Source of the DNA: Tamlana sp. I1
GTDB taxonomy: Bacteria > Bacteroidota > Bacteroidia > Flavobacteriales > Flavobacteriaceae
Length of the DNA: 64,000 nt
Reading direction: 5' to 3'
Assembly (NCBI RefSeq): GCF_015355625.1
Contig: NZ_JACLAF010000010.1
Location: 62,001 to 126,000 of the forward strand
The translations under genes were made by a program, and so were the position numbers. How positions within the stretch are numbered: the first letter of the stretch is position 1; each line of letters starts with the position of its first letter. The notes beneath the pieces were generated by a model that was not told the origin of the DNA, did no database searches, and worked only from the letters and a program-made list of their open reading frames with translations. Shown in pieces: positions 55,158-63,525 of this stretch.

Positions 55158-56474
55158 ATGACTAATAACCAACAAAACAAAAACAGCTTAGTCCCGATAA
55201 TGATTATAGCTGGACTCTTTTTCATCTTCGGATTTGTAACCTGGATTAACGGTGCCCTTATCCCCTTCATGAAAACCATTAACGAGCTTACCGATGCGCA
55301 ATCGTATTTAGTCGCTTCTGCCTCCTATATTTCTTTCGTGGTTATGGCACTGCCTGCCTCATACATCATCAATAAAATTGGCTATAAAAAAGGCATGTCT
55401 GTTGGCTTAATTATTATGGCATTAGGCGCCTTAGTCTTTATTCCTGCTGCCGAAGCTAGAACCTATTGGATGTTTTTAACCGCTATTTTTATTCAAGGTG
55501 CGGGTATGACCTTATTACAAACAGCATCAAACCCATACATTACCATTTTAGGACCAATTGATAGTGCTGCAAAACGCATCGCTATTATGGGTATTGCCAA
55601 CAAAGTTGCTGGTGCTTTAGGATCTGTGATTTTTGGAGCGATATTATTATCGGGAATCGATGAAATTAAAGACAAACTAACCCTTGTTGATGCTGCCGAA
55701 AAAGACACTTTATTAAACACCATGGCCGATAGCGTAGTTACACCATATATCGCTATGGCTATTGTGCTATTTTTATTGGGAGTTTTAATCTTAAAAGCAC
55801 CTTTACCAAATGTTGAAGCAGAACCTTTAAAGCCTTCTGAAACTGGCGAAAAAACAAAATCTAGTATTTTTCATTTTCCGCATTTATGGTTGGGCGTTTT
55901 AGCTTTATTCCTTTATGTAGGCGTTGAGGTAATTGCCGGAGACACCATTATTTCTTATGGTATTGCCTTAGATATTCCTGTAGAACAGGCGAAATATTTC
56001 ACCCTATACACGCTTATGTTTATGGTGGGTACTTATGCCTTAGGTGTGTTTTTAATTCCGAAATACGTAAGTCAGTCTATGGCCTTAAAAGCCAGTGCTA
56101 TTTTAGGAGTTATCTTATCTTTTTGTATTGTGTTTACAACAGGATTTACATCGGTGTTTTTTGTTGCAGCTCTTGGTATTGCAAACGCTTTAGTTTGGCC
56201 TGCCATTTGGCCTTTAGCATTAACAGGTTTAGGGAAATTCACAAAAACAGGCTCTGCCCTACTTATTATGGCCATTTCTGGTGGCGCTATCCTGCCCGTT
56301 TTATATGGGAAACTGGTAGATATTTTTAAAGCCGATTTAATTCTTAATGGCGTAAGTGAAGCTGAAGCAACAGTGACTTCTGCAAATTCAGGCTATTGGA
56401 TTTTATTACCATGTTACCTCATTATTCTTTACTATGCCTTTCTAGGACATAAAGTAGGATTAAAAAAATCTTAA
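55158..56474 (+). CDS. nagP: Sugar MFS transporter, NagP/FucP-like
   Basis: A 438-residue inner-membrane permease with about 12 membrane segments (IMIIAGLFFIFGFVTWINGA at residues 13-32, then VAGALGSVIFGAILLSG and WLGVLALFLYVGVEVIAGDT). The G-F-V-T-W-x-N-G motif near the N-terminus, LQTASNPYITILGP and the GVEVIAGDT(I) block are typical of FucP-type sugar:proton symporters, and family members in amino-sugar loci have been named NagP. Its place next to GlcNAc genes favours N-acetylglucosamine as the substrate. It lies 30 bases after the LytTR gene, so the regulator and permease are probably one operon. Confidence 0.85.
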   Translation: MTNNQQNKNSLVPIMIIAGLFFIFGFVTWINGALIPFMKTINELTDAQSYLVASASYISFVVMALPASYIINKIGYKKGMSVGLIIMALGALVFIPAAEARTYWMFLTAIFIQGAGMTLLQTASNPYITILGPIDSAAKRIAIMGIANKVAGALGSVIFGAILLSGIDEIKDKLTLVDAAEKDTLLNTMADSVVTPYIAMAIVLFLLGVLILKAPLPNVEAEPLKPSETGEKTKSSIFHFPHLWLGVLALFLYVGVEVIAGDTIISYGIALDIPVEQAKYFTLYTLMFMVGTYALGVFLIPKYVSQSMALKASAILGVILSFCIVFTTGFTSVFFVAALGIANALVWPAIWPLALTGLGKFTKTGSALLIMAISGGAILPVLYGKLVDIFKADLILNGVSEAEATVTSANSGYWILLPCYLIILYYAFLGHKVGLKKS

Positions 56475-56487
56475 ATACCATTTCAAA

Positions 56488-57579
56488 ATGACAGCAAAAA
56501 AGCGCATAGAATCCGTTGATATTTTAAGAGGCATAACCATTATTGCCATGATTTTGGTAAACACTCCTGGAGACTGGGGGCATGTCTATGCGCCTTTATT
56601 GCACGCCGAATGGCATGGGTTAACCCCTACCGATTTAATTTTTCCGTTCTTTTTATACATTGTAGGCATCTCTATTTATTTTGCCTATAAAAACAAACCC
56701 AATTCAACTTCAACTTATAAAAAAATTGCCGTACGAAGTTTAAAACTTATTGGTTTAGGGTTATTCCTTAACATTTTTACGCCACTTTTACCTTTTATAG
56801 TCGATTTAGAAACCGTACGAATTCCAGGGGTTTTACAGCGTATTGGTATCGTTTTTTTTATCGCTTCTGTACTTTACCTTAATTTCAATTGGAAAGTTTT
56901 ATTGGGCATTAGCATAACCATTTTATTGGCCTATTGGTTGTTTTTAGGTTTTGTGCCTTTTGAAAACGGTATAGCTCCAACCTTCAACAGAGCTCCAAAC
57001 AATTGGGCAAATTACATCGATTCTACTATTTTAGGAAGCCATATGTGGCAACCAGATTACGATCCAGAAGGCTTGATTAGCACCATTCCATCCATAGTGT
57101 CTTGTCTTATTGGTGTTTTAATCGGAAAGGTTTTAGACAGTCTTAAACATATAAAAACACTTTTTGGAATCGCAGGCATTTTACTTGTTTCTGGCTATCT
57201 ATTCAATATCATTTTTCCAATAAACAAAGCCATTTGGAGCAGTAGTTTTGTATTGGTAACCAGTGGTTGGGGCACTTTATTTTTGGCTATTATTTATTAT
57301 CTTAAAGACATTAAACACTACCAATTTGGGACGCTTTTTAAATACGTGGGCACCAATGCCATTACCATTTATTTTCTATCGAGTTTCATCTCTAAAATCA
57401 TGTATACCATTAAACTGGGAGAAAACCACAATATCCATTCATGGCTTTACCAAACCTTATTTTTCCCTGAACTTATTAGTGCTAAACTCGCTTCGTTATT
57501 TTACGCACTTGTTGTGGTTGCTTTTTATGTGCTTCTAGGGTATATTATGTTTCAGAAAAAGATATTTATAAAGGTTTAA
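56488..57579 (+). CDS. nagX: NagX-like membrane acyltransferase (DUF5009/HGSNAT family)
   Basis: A 363-residue membrane protein with about ten hydrophobic segments. It opens RIESVDILRGITIIAMILVN (about residues 6-25), and the sequence HAEWHGLTPTDLIFPFFLYI (about 39-58) holds the conserved His-rich and aromatic motif of the heparan-glucosaminide N-acetyltransferase family. VDLETVRIPGVLQRIGIVFF and YDPEGLISTIPSIVSCLIGV follow. In amino-sugar loci this protein is called NagX; it may move acetyl groups or help uptake of GlcNAc oligomers, but its reaction has not been shown to my knowledge. It follows nagP by 13 bases. Confidence 0.85.
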   Translation: MTAKKRIESVDILRGITIIAMILVNTPGDWGHVYAPLLHAEWHGLTPTDLIFPFFLYIVGISIYFAYKNKPNSTSTYKKIAVRSLKLIGLGLFLNIFTPLLPFIVDLETVRIPGVLQRIGIVFFIASVLYLNFNWKVLLGISITILLAYWLFLGFVPFENGIAPTFNRAPNNWANYIDSTILGSHMWQPDYDPEGLISTIPSIVSCLIGVLIGKVLDSLKHIKTLFGIAGILLVSGYLFNIIFPINKAIWSSSFVLVTSGWGTLFLAIIYYLKDIKHYQFGTLFKYVGTNAITIYFLSSFISKIMYTIKLGENHNIHSWLYQTLFFPELISAKLASLFYALVVVAFYVLLGYIMFQKKIFIKV

Positions 57580-57757
57580 GTAGGAAGCGAAGACGACAAC
57601 ATAGAGTGTTGATATAAAAATACTTATAATCTACGCTCCAAAGACCGTTACCTTTTAAATTTAAGGTAAAATCTAAAATTTTTTATTAGGGTGTTCGAGC
57701 GGAGAAGAGCACATTTTCCACCTTTTAAAAATAATAGTTTTAAATCGTAACGCTTTG

Positions 57758-57788
57758 TTTGAATGCTTGCTTCAATATTTTATCTTTG
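57758..57788 (+). promoter_or_regulatory. Near-consensus Bacteroidetes promoter for pheT
   Basis: A TTTG box at 57758-57761 (-33) lies 19 bases before TATCTTTG at 57781-57788 (-7, exact TAnnTTTG). Start of transcription should be near 57794, about 20 bases before the ATG. It is the best promoter match in the window. Confidence 0.85.
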
Positions 57789-57814
57789 CAGCCTTTAATT
57801 TAGGATAGACATTT

Positions 57815-60244
57815 ATGAAGATTTCATACAATTGGTTGAAACAATTTATAAAAACAGATTGGACACCAGAACAAACTAGCGAATTACTTACCGATTTAGG
57901 ACTTGAAGTTGAAGGGCTTGATGCGTTTCAATCTGTAAAAGGCGGATTAGAAGGCGTTGTTGTTGGCGAGGTATTAACCTGCGAAAAACACCCTAATGCC
58001 GATAAGTTAAAAGTAACTACGGTAAATATTGGTGAAGCTGAACCTATTCAAATTGTTTGTGGAGCACCTAATGTTGCTGCTGGGCAAAAAGTGCCTGTTG
58101 CCACTATTGGCACAACGCTTTATACTGAAGAAGGCGAAGCATGGACCATTAAAAAAGGAAAAATTAGAGGCGAATCAAGTCATGGAATGATTTGTGCCGA
58201 AGACGAATTAGGCTTAGGAAAATCGCATGATGGTATTCTTGTTTTAGATGAAAATGTAGTAGTAGGAACCGCTGTTGCCGAGTTATTTGATATTGAAAAC
58301 GACCAAGTTTTTGAAATTGGATTAACACCAAATCGCGCCGATGCCATGAGTCACCTTGGAACGGCTAGAGATTTAAAAGCTGGTTTAGCACAAAAAGATA
58401 TTAACGTTGAATTAATTACCCCATCGGTTAGTGCTTTTGGAGTAGATAGTCGCATCTTAAAAATAGATGTCGATGTACTAAATAAAGATTTGGCGCCACG
58501 TTACTGCGGTTTAACCATTTCTGGAATAAAAGTAAAACCATCGCCGTCTTGGTTACAAAACCGCTTAAAAGCCATTGGTTTAAGTCCGATAAACAATATT
58601 GTTGATGCAACTAATTATGTGCTTCACGATTTAGGTCAGCCCCTACACGCTTTTGATGCTGCTAAAATTACAGGCAATAAAATTGAAGTAAAAACACTTC
58701 CTGAAGGCACCAAATTTGTGACTTTAGATGGTGTGGAACGTGAATTACATGAAGATGATTTAATGATTTGCGATGCAGAAAAACCTATGTGTATTGCTGG
58801 GGTTTTTGGTGGCGCACATTCTGGTGTTTCAGAAGGAACGACAAGCATCTTTTTAGAAAGTGCTTATTTCAACCCTGTTAGCGTTCGTAAAACAGCAAAA
58901 CGTCATGCTTTAAATACCGATGCGTCATTCAGATTTGAACGTGGTATCGACCCAAATATCACCGAATATGCTTTAAAACGTGCAGCGCTTCTTATTCAAG
59001 AACTTGCTGGCGGTGAAATAACTAGTGATATTGTAGATTTCTACCCAACTAAAGTTAAAGATTTTGAAGTGCGTTTAAGTTTCGACAATGCTAAAAAATT
59101 GATTGGTGAAGAAATTCCGAAGGAAGTCATAAAACGTATTTTATCTTCATTAGAAATTAAAATAAACAATGTTACCGAAACTGGCTTAGGTTTAACCGTA
59201 CCTGCATACCGAAATGATGTGCAGCGTGAAGCTGATATTATTGAAGAAATTCTTCGTGTTTACGGTTACAATAACATAAAAACAACCGAGAAATTAAACG
59301 CTTCAATTTCAACAACCTCTCGCTTTGAAGATTATAAAATCCAGAATATTATAGGTAATCAATTAGCGTCTCAAGGGTTTTACGAGATTCTTTCAAACTC
59401 GTTAACCACACCTAATTATGTGGCTTTAAGCGAGCAATTAAAGGAGGAACATAACATTAGCATGCTAAATCCTTTAAGTGGCGATTTATCGGTATTAAGA
59501 CAATCATTATTGTTTTCTGGATTAGAATCTATTTCATTTAACATCAACAGAAAACGAGGCGATTTAAAATTTTTCGAATTCGGAAAAACCTACCATGGTT
59601 ACGGCGATGATAAACGTGAAGAATTTAAGCATTTATCGCTTTTTGTAACTGGAAACCAAAGTGCCGAAAAATGGCACGCTCCAAGTAAAAGAAGTGATTT
59701 CTTTTTAATGAAAGGGCTTATTATTGGCATTTTAGAGCGTTTAGGTATTTCTAGAATAAAAGAAACCCCAATTGCAAACGATTTATTTTCAGAAGGATTA
59801 ACCATCAGCTTAGGAAAAAATAAGTTGGTTGATTTTGGTATTGTTAAAAAACAAATTCTGAAGCATTTCGATATTTCACAAGAAGTAATTTACGCCGATT
59901 TTAACTGGGATGCGATTTTAGAAGTGGTAAAACACAATAAAATCAAGTTTAAGGCCATTCCTAAATTTCAGGAAGTACGTCGCGATTTCGCTTTGTTATT
60001 AGATGAAAACGTAACATTTGAAGCGATTTACAAGCTTGCAAAACAAAGTGAAAAACAAATCCTTAAAGACGTTAATTTATTTGATGTGTATCAAGGTAAA
60101 AATCTGCCAGCAGGTAAAAAAAGTTACGCCGTTAGTTTCACTTTATTAGATGAAAACAAAACGCTTAACGACAAGCAAATTGATAAAATAATGAAGAAGC
60201 TTCAAAACAGTTTTGAAACACAACTGGGAGCAGAATTGAGGTAA
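57815..60244 (+). CDS. pheT: Phenylalanine--tRNA ligase, beta subunit
   Basis: An 809-residue subunit of the heterotetrameric enzyme that charges tRNA-Phe. The order of domains is standard: KISYNWLKQFIKTDWTPEQT at the start; a tRNA-binding (OB) domain with CEKHPNADKLKVTTVNIG and IVCGAPNVAAGQKVPVATIG (about 53-110); B3/B4 editing region with TPNRADAMSHLGTARDLKAG and NIVDATNYVLHDLGQPLHAFD; B5 domain; and the C-terminal anticodon-recognition FDX-ACB domain (PKFQEVRRDFALLLDENVTF). The alpha subunit (pheS) is not adjacent. A strong promoter precedes it and a 16-base-stem hairpin follows. Confidence 0.98.
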   Translation: MKISYNWLKQFIKTDWTPEQTSELLTDLGLEVEGLDAFQSVKGGLEGVVVGEVLTCEKHPNADKLKVTTVNIGEAEPIQIVCGAPNVAAGQKVPVATIGTTLYTEEGEAWTIKKGKIRGESSHGMICAEDELGLGKSHDGILVLDENVVVGTAVAELFDIENDQVFEIGLTPNRADAMSHLGTARDLKAGLAQKDINVELITPSVSAFGVDSRILKIDVDVLNKDLAPRYCGLTISGIKVKPSPSWLQNRLKAIGLSPINNIVDATNYVLHDLGQPLHAFDAAKITGNKIEVKTLPEGTKFVTLDGVERELHEDDLMICDAEKPMCIAGVFGGAHSGVSEGTTSIFLESAYFNPVSVRKTAKRHALNTDASFRFERGIDPNITEYALKRAALLIQELAGGEITSDIVDFYPTKVKDFEVRLSFDNAKKLIGEEIPKEVIKRILSSLEIKINNVTETGLGLTVPAYRNDVQREADIIEEILRVYGYNNIKTTEKLNASISTTSRFEDYKIQNIIGNQLASQGFYEILSNSLTTPNYVALSEQLKEEHNISMLNPLSGDLSVLRQSLLFSGLESISFNINRKRGDLKFFEFGKTYHGYGDDKREEFKHLSLFVTGNQSAEKWHAPSKRSDFFLMKGLIIGILERLGISRIKETPIANDLFSEGLTISLGKNKLVDFGIVKKQILKHFDISQEVIYADFNWDAILEVVKHNKIKFKAIPKFQEVRRDFALLLDENVTFEAIYKLAKQSEKQILKDVNLFDVYQGKNLPAGKKSYAVSFTLLDENKTLNDKQIDKIMKKLQNSFETQLGAELR

Positions 60245-60253
60245 AAATATTTA

Positions 60254-60299
60254 TTCGTTTAGTTGTGGAGGTGTTTAATCGTTTCCACAACTAAACGAA
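60254..60299. repeat. Perfect 16-bp inverted repeat after pheT
   Basis: TTCGTTTAGTTGTGGA (60254-60269) and TCCACAACTAAACGAA (60284-60299) are exact complements with a 14-base loop. No T-run follows, so it is not a standard terminator, though it starts nine bases after the pheT stop codon and lies between convergent genes. Confidence 0.8.
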
Positions 60300-60305
60300 C
60301 ATACC

Positions 60306-60345
60306 GTTGAAAAGTTTAATAGTTATAAGGTTACACAGTTATACC
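60306..60345. repeat. Phased octamer array (GTTATAAG type)
   Basis: Five in-phase eight-base units: GTTGAAAA, GTTTAATA, GTTATAAG, GTTACACA, GTTATACC. The same kind of octamers (GTTATAGG, GTTAAAAA, GTTACAAT, GTTATAAA) appears inside the 121-bp duplication about 790 bases away. Confidence 0.7.
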
Positions 60346-60404
60346 TAAACGAATACACGATTAAGCAGTTAAACGCTTAAACGAATCAACAAAAAATCCC
60401 TTTT

Positions 60405-60872
60405 TCAAAAAACAACTTCCGCGCGATGCGAAATCGGGAAATTACAAGAATTGGCAATAAAACATAATTTGTTTGCCTTTTCATGTAAACGCAAAGCAAG
60501 TTCCTTTTGCGAAGCATCTTTTATTCGAACTACAGGATTTAAAACAACACTTTTAAAACTTCCTTTTCCACTCGATTCAACTTCTAAAACAGCTTCAGCC
60601 TCGTCAGAGTAGGCTAAAACTTCAATTTTATGTTGGGCACAAACATATAAATAAGACATCATGTGGCAGGACACCAATGCGGAAAGCAAAAGATCTTCCG
60701 GATTATAACATGCTTCATCACCATGAAAAGCCTTTGCTGCCGATACTTTTAAATCTGCTTTATTGGTGATTTTCACTGAATGATTTCTACTAAACCCTCT
60801 TGATGTTTTCGTAGTTTCTCCTTCAGATAAATTCCAATTTACAAGCGCTTTAAAAATATGGTTGGAGGTCAT
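60405..60872 (-). CDS. OsmC family peroxiredoxin-like protein
   Basis: A 155-residue OsmC/Ohr-fold protein. FHGDEACYNPEDLLLSALVS and CHMMSYLYVCAQH (about residues 49-81) contain the first reactive-cysteine helix, and ANKLCFIANSCNFPISHRAE (about 132-151) the second conserved cysteine. These thiol-dependent proteins reduce organic hydroperoxides and protect against oxidative stress. In this organism a bacillithiol-like thiol (from BshA) could be the reductant, which is inference. It is convergent with pheT; its upstream side is a 464-base repeat-filled gap. Confidence 0.92.
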   Translation of the reverse strand: MTSNHIFKALVNWNLSEGETTKTSRGFSRNHSVKITNKADLKVSAAKAFHGDEACYNPEDLLLSALVSCHMMSYLYVCAQHKIEVLAYSDEAEAVLEVESSGKGSFKSVVLNPVVRIKDASQKELALRLHEKANKLCFIANSCNFPISHRAEVVF

Positions 60873-60878
60873 GGGGTG

Positions 60879-60899
60879 TTATTGGTTTTTGGTTTTTAG
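60879..60899. repeat. Heptamer array next to the OsmC gene
   Basis: Three in-phase units TTATTGG, TTTTTGG and TTTTTAG lie six bases before the OsmC start codon. The sequence is a relative of the array at 349-390 (shared TTGGTTTTTAGC). Confidence 0.6.
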
Positions 60900-60980
60900 C
60901 TGTTTGCCCTTATCCCTTAGAAATATACAACTAAGAGTTTATTATTCAGTTATTTACAAAATACATTAGAGCTCCGATAA

Positions 60981-61003
60981 GTCAGGCAGCGCATGTCGAA
61001 GCC
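60981..61003 (-). repeat. Degenerate REP-like fragment
   Basis: On the minus strand it reads GGCTTCGACATGCGCTGCC followed by TGAC, a decayed form of the TTCGAC...TGACA repeat family seen at 4034-4058. Confidence 0.4.
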
Positions 61004-61080
61004 TTTTTCAATTGAGTTGGTTTTTATTTATAAGGTTACAGCTTACCCAAAGCACTAGATTAAACAGTTAAATGAATAAA

Positions 61081-61322
61081 AACTAAAAAGTTATAGGGTT
61101 AAAAAGTTACAATGTTATAAACTAATTACAAATACACGGTTAAACGTAAAAACAATTAAACCTATCCACAAATACACGATTAAACAATTCAACGTATAAA
61201 CAACTAAATAGTTATAGGGTTAAAAAGTTACAATGTTATAAACTAATTACAAACACACGGTTAAACGTAAAAACAACTAAACCTATCCACAAATACACGA
61301 TTAAACAATTCAACGTATAAAC
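61081..61322. repeat. 121-bp direct tandem duplication
   Basis: Copy 1 (61081-61201) and copy 2 (61202-61322) differ at three positions as far as I can count. Each copy contains octamer stretches starting GTTA and the words CACGATTAAAC and CACGGTTAAACG. It ends 14 bases before the stop codon of the RNA methyltransferase gene (minus strand) and fills most of the 464-base gap 60873-61336; the rest of the gap shows only the short repeats listed here. Confidence 0.92.
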
Positions 61323-61336
61323 GTATAAACAACAAT

Positions 61337-62497
61337 CTACTTATTCATATACTTCCCCTTCTTACTTCCTTCATACATCACATATTTAACCAAACGCGAT
61401 TCTAGTTTAGCATTAAATAATTGTATTTTTCGCGAAGGACGTAAGCCTACAAACTTAAGTGCATCAAGGTTTGAGGTAATAAACCAAGCATCGGTTCCTG
61501 GGTAATTCTGTTTTAAGGTATCTCCAATATTAGCGTAAAACTGCTCCATGTCGATATTTAAACGTTCGCCATATGGCGGATTAAATACCATGTGTAATTT
61601 TTCGTCGCCACCTTTTTGAGTTTTAAAGAAGTCTTCGTGTTTTACTTCTATAAAATCTTCTAATTGGGCGTTTTTCACGTTTTCTTTAGCTTTAGCAACT
61701 GCACTTGGCGCTTTATCGTAACCTATTATTTTATGATGAAAGTCGCGTGTCTTTCCTAACAGAGATTCTTCAATTTTTTCAAATAATTCCACATCCCAAT
61801 CTTCCCAACGTTCAAAAGCAAACTCTTTACGCATTAAGTTTGGCGGAATATTACACGCAATCATAGCAGCTTCAATAAGCATGGTTCCAGAACCACACAT
61901 CGGGTCCATAAAATCGGTTTGACCATCCCAACCTGATAACATAATTAATCCTGCTGCTAAAACTTCATTTATAGGTGCAATGTTGGTTGCTGTTTTATAA
62001 CCGCGTTTATGTAACGAATCGCCCGACGAGTCTAAGGAAATCGTACAACGGTTTCTATCAATATGCACGTTTATTTTTAAGTCTGGGAATTTTAAATCGA
62101 CATTCGGACGCTGTCCATCGGTGTCTCTAAATTTGTCTACAATGGCATCTTTGGTTTTTTGAGCAATGTATAAGGAATGTGAAAACAAATCGGAATGAAT
62201 CGTAGCATCAACCGCTAAAGTACCTGTGGGTTTAAGGTATTTCGACCAATCCATTGCATAGATTTTATCGTATAAATCCTTTTCATTTTTAACGTTAAAA
62301 GCATGAATGGGTTTTAAAATTTTAACTGCGGTACGCAAAGCTAAATTGGCTTTATACATAAAACCTTTATCGCCTGAAAAAGACACGTTTCGCACGCCTT
62401 TTTTCACATATTGTGCACCCAATTGCGTTAATTCTCTTTCTAATAAATCTTCAAAGCCAAATAATGTTTTGGCAACCATATTGAAATTTTCTCCCAT
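61337..62497 (-). CDS. THUMP-domain RNA methyltransferase (RlmL/TrmN-like)
   Basis: A 386-residue methylase. The N-terminal THUMP part begins NMVAKTLFGFEDLLERELTQ and contains DKIYAMDWSKYLKPTGTLAV. The catalytic Rossmann domain has DPMCGSGTMLIEAAMIACN (about residues 199-217), then NLMRKEFAFERWEDWD, IIGYDKAPSAVAKAKENVKN and the N6/N2-type motif IV NPPYGERLNIDMEQFY (about 302-317). Such proteins modify guanine or adenine in 23S rRNA or tRNA. This one corresponds to the N-terminal half of E. coli RlmL in length and layout. The start is ATG at 62497. It is divergent from the SAM methyltransferase gene. Confidence 0.9.
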   Translation of the reverse strand: MGENFNMVAKTLFGFEDLLERELTQLGAQYVKKGVRNVSFSGDKGFMYKANLALRTAVKILKPIHAFNVKNEKDLYDKIYAMDWSKYLKPTGTLAVDATIHSDLFSHSLYIAQKTKDAIVDKFRDTDGQRPNVDLKFPDLKINVHIDRNRCTISLDSSGDSLHKRGYKTATNIAPINEVLAAGLIMLSGWDGQTDFMDPMCGSGTMLIEAAMIACNIPPNLMRKEFAFERWEDWDVELFEKIEESLLGKTRDFHHKIIGYDKAPSAVAKAKENVKNAQLEDFIEVKHEDFFKTQKGGDEKLHMVFNPPYGERLNIDMEQFYANIGDTLKQNYPGTDAWFITSNLDALKFVGLRPSRKIQLFNAKLESRLVKYVMYEGSKKGKYMNK

Positions 62498-62534
62498 TTT
62501 TTAAGTCTGTTGGCTTTTTACGCCTAATAGATTG

Positions 62535-62553
62535 CAAAAATAATGTAATTTTG
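62535..62553. promoter_or_regulatory. Overlapping divergent promoter elements
   Basis: TATTTTTG on the minus strand (62535-62542) faces the methylase gene 37 bases away. TAATTTTG on the plus strand (62546-62553) faces the SAM methyltransferase, whose ATG is about 190 bases further, so its leader would be long. Both match TAnnTTTG. Confidence 0.45.
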
Positions 62554-62740
62554 TGGCAAACGTAAAGTTTATTGATAATTCGGGTTAAGGACTAAAAATG
62601 ACGTCTTTTATTTATGGCATTCGCCCCTAAATAATTTGAAAGTTTCAGCATCCTTTTTTAATAAGGAAACACAAAAACTTAGTCCGCAAAAGTTCTCGAG
62701 CTAACCCAAAAACAAAAAGAGATTCCTGTTTACACAGGAT

Positions 62741-63478
62741 ATGTTTATGACAAACGATACAGCAAATTGGTTCACCTCTTGGTTTGACACGCCATTTTAC
62801 CACATTTTATACAAAGACAGAGACGATAGCGAGGCCCATGCCTTTATGGACACCCTGACCGACTATTTAAACCTTCCAGAACACGGAAAAATTTTAGATT
62901 TAGCCTGCGGAAAAGGGCGCCATGCCCGTTATCTTAATAAAATTGGCTACGATGTTACAGGCGTAGATTTAAGCGCTAACAGCATTAAATTCGCCAAACA
63001 ATTTGAAAACCACCGCTTGCATTTCGCAGAACATGATATGTGCAAACCGTACCACAAGCAGTTTGACGCCGTTTTTAATCTGTTTACTAGTTTTGGTTAT
63101 TTTGAAAATGATGCCGATAATTTAGAAACCATAAAAGCGATTAAATCCGATTTAAACGAGTTTGGTTTTGGGGTTATCGATTTTATGAACAGTGAGTTTG
63201 TTATAGATAATTTAATTCCTGAAGAAACCAAAACCGTTGATGGCATTGATTTTTATCTAAAACGTTTTGTTGAAAATGGATATATTATAAAAGATATTAC
63301 CTTTACAGTCGATGAAAAAGTTTACAATTTTCAAGAACGTGTTCGTGCCTTTACTTTAGCCGATTTTGAAGCGCTTTTTGAAGCAGCCGACGTGTTTTTA
63401 TTGGATGTTTTTGGCGACTATAAATTGAATAAATTTAATGCTAAAACATCAGAACGATTAGTCATGATTTTTAAATAA
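62741..63478 (+). CDS. Class I SAM-dependent methyltransferase
   Basis: A 245-residue methyltransferase of unknown target. KILDLACGKGRHARYLNKIG (about residues 50-69) is motif I with the glycine-rich SAM loop, YDVTGVDLSANSIKFAKQ holds the acidic residue, and FDAVFNLFTSFGYFENDADN is motif IV. The N-terminal NWFTSWFDTPFYHILYKDRD is conserved in a Bacteroidetes family of small methylases. Two ATGs lie two codons apart (MFM), so the start could be 62741 or 62747. It is preceded by a 180-base leader and followed by the ZIP transporter gene 47 bases later. Confidence 0.9.
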   Translation: MFMTNDTANWFTSWFDTPFYHILYKDRDDSEAHAFMDTLTDYLNLPEHGKILDLACGKGRHARYLNKIGYDVTGVDLSANSIKFAKQFENHRLHFAEHDMCKPYHKQFDAVFNLFTSFGYFENDADNLETIKAIKSDLNEFGFGVIDFMNSEFVIDNLIPEETKTVDGIDFYLKRFVENGYIIKDITFTVDEKVYNFQERVRAFTLADFEALFEAADVFLLDVFGDYKLNKFNAKTSERLVMIFK

Positions 63479-63525
63479 GTGGATGTTCCACATTTAATTT
63501 TACGCACGCTTACGTGTTTTATTGA

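Noticed and set aside
57649-57684. TACCTT/AAGGTA hairpin after nagX with a T-run
   Set aside because: The stem is only six pairs and the T-run starts about ten bases later, so a terminator cannot be claimed.
57690-57712. tRNA-like GTTCGAGC sequence
   Set aside because: No acceptor, D or anticodon arm can be folded around it.
62620-62720. Possible third Flavo-1-like element
   Set aside because: Only AGCATCCTTTTTT and a weak right part are similar; the outer stem cannot be paired convincingly. It is mentioned as a finding but not annotated.
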